Assembly (NCBI GenBank): GCA_039028635.1
Contig: JBCCHV010000059.1
Span: 1-42,290 of the forward strand
Reading direction: 5' to 3'
Source of the DNA: Acidobacteriota bacterium
GTDB taxonomy: Bacteria > Acidobacteriota > Thermoanaerobaculia > Multivoradales > JBCCEF01
DNA: 42,290 nucleotides
Below, one piece after another: positions 40,978 to 42,290 of the stretch (positions are counted from its first letter, which is position 1; each line of letters starts with the position of its first letter). Position numbers and translations under genes: made by a program. The notes under the pieces are model-generated. The model ran no database searches. It saw only the letters and a program-made list of their open reading frames with translations, and was not told where the DNA came from.

Positions 40978-42290
40978 TTGAACTTGAATCCTTCCCGAGC
41001 ACCAGTCTTGAGGTTTTCCCAATAGTGAACGACTGTCCTGGTTCCGTCCGGGTTCTCATGCACATGCTGCATCTTGGCCCAGGCGTCCTCCGGGTACTCC
41101 GGATCGTTTATCTTCCCCTGCATAATTCGTTTCCCGGCCCCACCCTGGGCCTCATCGAGAGCCAGCGTTTCAGGGAGGTCTCGCGGCGTGGTCCGCGCGG
41201 TCCTCCTTGGGACTTCTTGGGCAGCCTCGGCCGCCCTAGTCGCCTGTTTGGCCTTCCTGATCTCCTTGGCGGCTCGATAGGCCCTGAGAGTCTTGGCGGC
41301 AATACCCGCGATGACGGCATCCTCAGGTCCGGGCATGAGCAGCGAGACTCCGAGCATAGCTCCTCCGGCCCTTGCTTTGGCGTTGTCGAAGTACTGCTCG
41401 GAGGAGATCTCTCCATTCAAGAGCGCCTGGTTGTCCCTCTCCATGGCTAGGACCGCGGCGGTCTCTCGACCATCGGGATCGACAAACTTGACCGGATTGC
41501 CTCGCCCATAGGCATAGCGATTCCAGCTCTGGGGCGCCCCCGGCTTGCCGGATTCCCGTGCCGGATCGACGCTCAGAAACCGTCCATTGAGCGGATTGCA
41601 GTACCGGGCATGCATGTAGTCAAGGTCATCCCCCTGACCGGCGGTGCCGTGCAGGTCCCTTTCATGCCCGGTGAACTTCATCCGCTCGGTGGACCCGTTG
41701 GGCACGGACTCTTCCCCAAACGGAAAGTAGGTATGAAGCCCCGCGCTGCGGCCATCGGCCTTGGTGATGAGCCTCGGGGTGCCGAGATGGTCGAGGTGGA
41801 AGAAACGTAGCCCCTCGGCCGGTCTCCAGGAAGCCAGCAGCTGACCATCCCGGTGGACGTGGTCTTCCCGGTGGTTCCAGGTTCCGGCGGAGCCGCCGAC
41901 GGTGCCCCAGGTGCGCAGTACCTGGCCGCCGAGGTCCCTGAGAGTCCAGGTCTCTTCGATCGGGCTTTCGGCCCAGTGGAGGGTGTTGATGCGCTCGTCG
42001 TCGGCGGTGTAGAGGTAGTAGTCCTCGATGGCGCCGTTGCCGCTCTGCTTCGACCTCAGCTTGGACAAAGCGTCCCAGGTGTAGGTGTAGCCGGTGGTGC
42101 CGGAGCCGAAGTGGAGCTGGTTGCCGGCGGCATCGTAGCCGGTGGCGCTCAGGCGGTTGGTGGAGCGGACGATGCCGTAACCGCGGGTCGTCGAAACGCC
42201 GGAGCGCACGGTGGTGACGGCGGAGATGTTGCCGAAGGCGTCGTAGGTGTAGCTTTGAGAGTTGCCTCCGCCCATCGTGCCCTTCACCAC
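40974..42290 (-). CDS. RHS/YD-repeat polymorphic toxin, C-terminal part
   Basis: 438 residues are visible; the gene runs off the right edge, so the start and most YD repeats are missing. The part seen has YD-type repeats (YTYDAFGNI, GYDAAGNQL), the RHS core (EETWTLRDL, LDHLGTPRL, TYFPFGEE, MKFTGHERD, YMHARYCNPLNGRFLSVDP) and the core terminus NRYAYGRGNPVKFVDPDG near 257-274. Then come a helical hydrophobic stretch (GGAMLGVSLLMPGPEDAVIAG) and a ~60-residue tip (GAGKRIMQGKINDPEYP, WAKMQHVHENPDG, VVHYWENLKTGAREGFKFK). The tip's His409, His411, His422 and Lys-rich end suggest a small nuclease-type toxin, an inference. RHS shells deliver such tips into rival cells. The immunity gene overlaps by 4 bp. 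Confidence 0.88.
   Translation of the reverse strand: MVKGTMGGGNSQSYTYDAFGNISAVTTVRSGVSTTRGYGIVRSTNRLSATGYDAAGNQLHFGSGTTGYTYTWDALSKLRSKQSGNGAIEDYYLYTADDERINTLHWAESPIEETWTLRDLGGQVLRTWGTVGGSAGTWNHREDHVHRDGQLLASWRPAEGLRFFHLDHLGTPRLITKADGRSAGLHTYFPFGEESVPNGSTERMKFTGHERDLHGTAGQGDDLDYMHARYCNPLNGRFLSVDPARESGKPGAPQSWNRYAYGRGNPVKFVDPDGRETAAVLAMERDNQALLNGEISSEQYFDNAKARAGGAMLGVSLLMPGPEDAVIAGIAAKTLRAYRAAKEIRKAKQATRAAEAAQEVPRRTARTTPRDLPETLALDEAQGGAGKRIMQGKINDPEYPEDAWAKMQHVHENPDGTRTVVHYWENLKTGAREGFKFK

Overview
The window comes from a GC-rich Gram-negative bacterium, most likely an Acidobacteriota member and possibly of the Thermoanaerobaculia type. The assignment rests on family content: a C-terminal VWFA domain of the acidobacterial type, a carboxypeptidase-regulatory-fronted TonB-dependent receptor, TPR and regulatory-domain secreted proteins, and a LamG protein ending in a Cys-bounded tail (WFF...VKVLDAC...AFATC) that I recall as common in this phylum. 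No rRNA, tRNA, CRISPR array or intact insertion sequence is visible.

Layout. 129-7670 (minus): an envelope block with a membrane-anchored phosphodiesterase/TPR fusion, a TonB-dependent receptor and a secreted regulatory-domain/TPR protein. 7772-10199: a histone-deacetylase-like hydrolase, an orphan small protein, a MITE-like palindromic element and tryptophan 2,3-dioxygenase. 10295-15239: a manganese-type metal module, with a DtxR/MntR regulator divergent from a four-gene ABC operon (lipoprotein, ATPase, two permeases). Both permeases carry C-terminal winged-helix domains, and the operon promoter predicts a leaderless mRNA. 15333-17255 (minus): infC starting at AUC, an MBL hydrolase and an ArsR regulator. 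17877-23886: a ferritin-like protein, 3-hydroxyacyl-CoA dehydrogenase, an aminotransferase, TypA and a SEC-C methionine aminopeptidase. 23992-31358: a LamG secreted protein, a repeat-bearing gene-free stretch, a rhomboid/unknown/VWFA operon, a YhaM-type nuclease and a small membrane protein. 31625-36048: a heme-copper oxidase operon (cupredoxin, CoxA, CoxC, two small membrane proteins, CoxB). 36108-38915: a membrane protein, a BON lipoprotein and an LCAT-like lipase. 39055-42290 (minus): an RHS polymorphic toxin with its probable immunity gene, followed by a decayed orphan RHS tip and a lower-GC putative lipoprotein.

Most notable signals. (1) Three genes (infC, coxA, coxC) have no usable AUG/GUG/UUG start, and each has an AUC (coxA alternatively CUG) behind a Shine-Dalgarno sequence. 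This is an expected autoregulatory feature for infC but unexpected for oxidase subunits. (2) DtxR-like sensor domains are built into the permeases of the metal transporter. (3) An RHS toxin/immunity locus carries a displaced tip whose homology break coincides with an 18-bp inverted repeat. (4) Runs of two or three GC-rich hairpins recur at gene ends. All calls come from reading the sequence; no database search was run.
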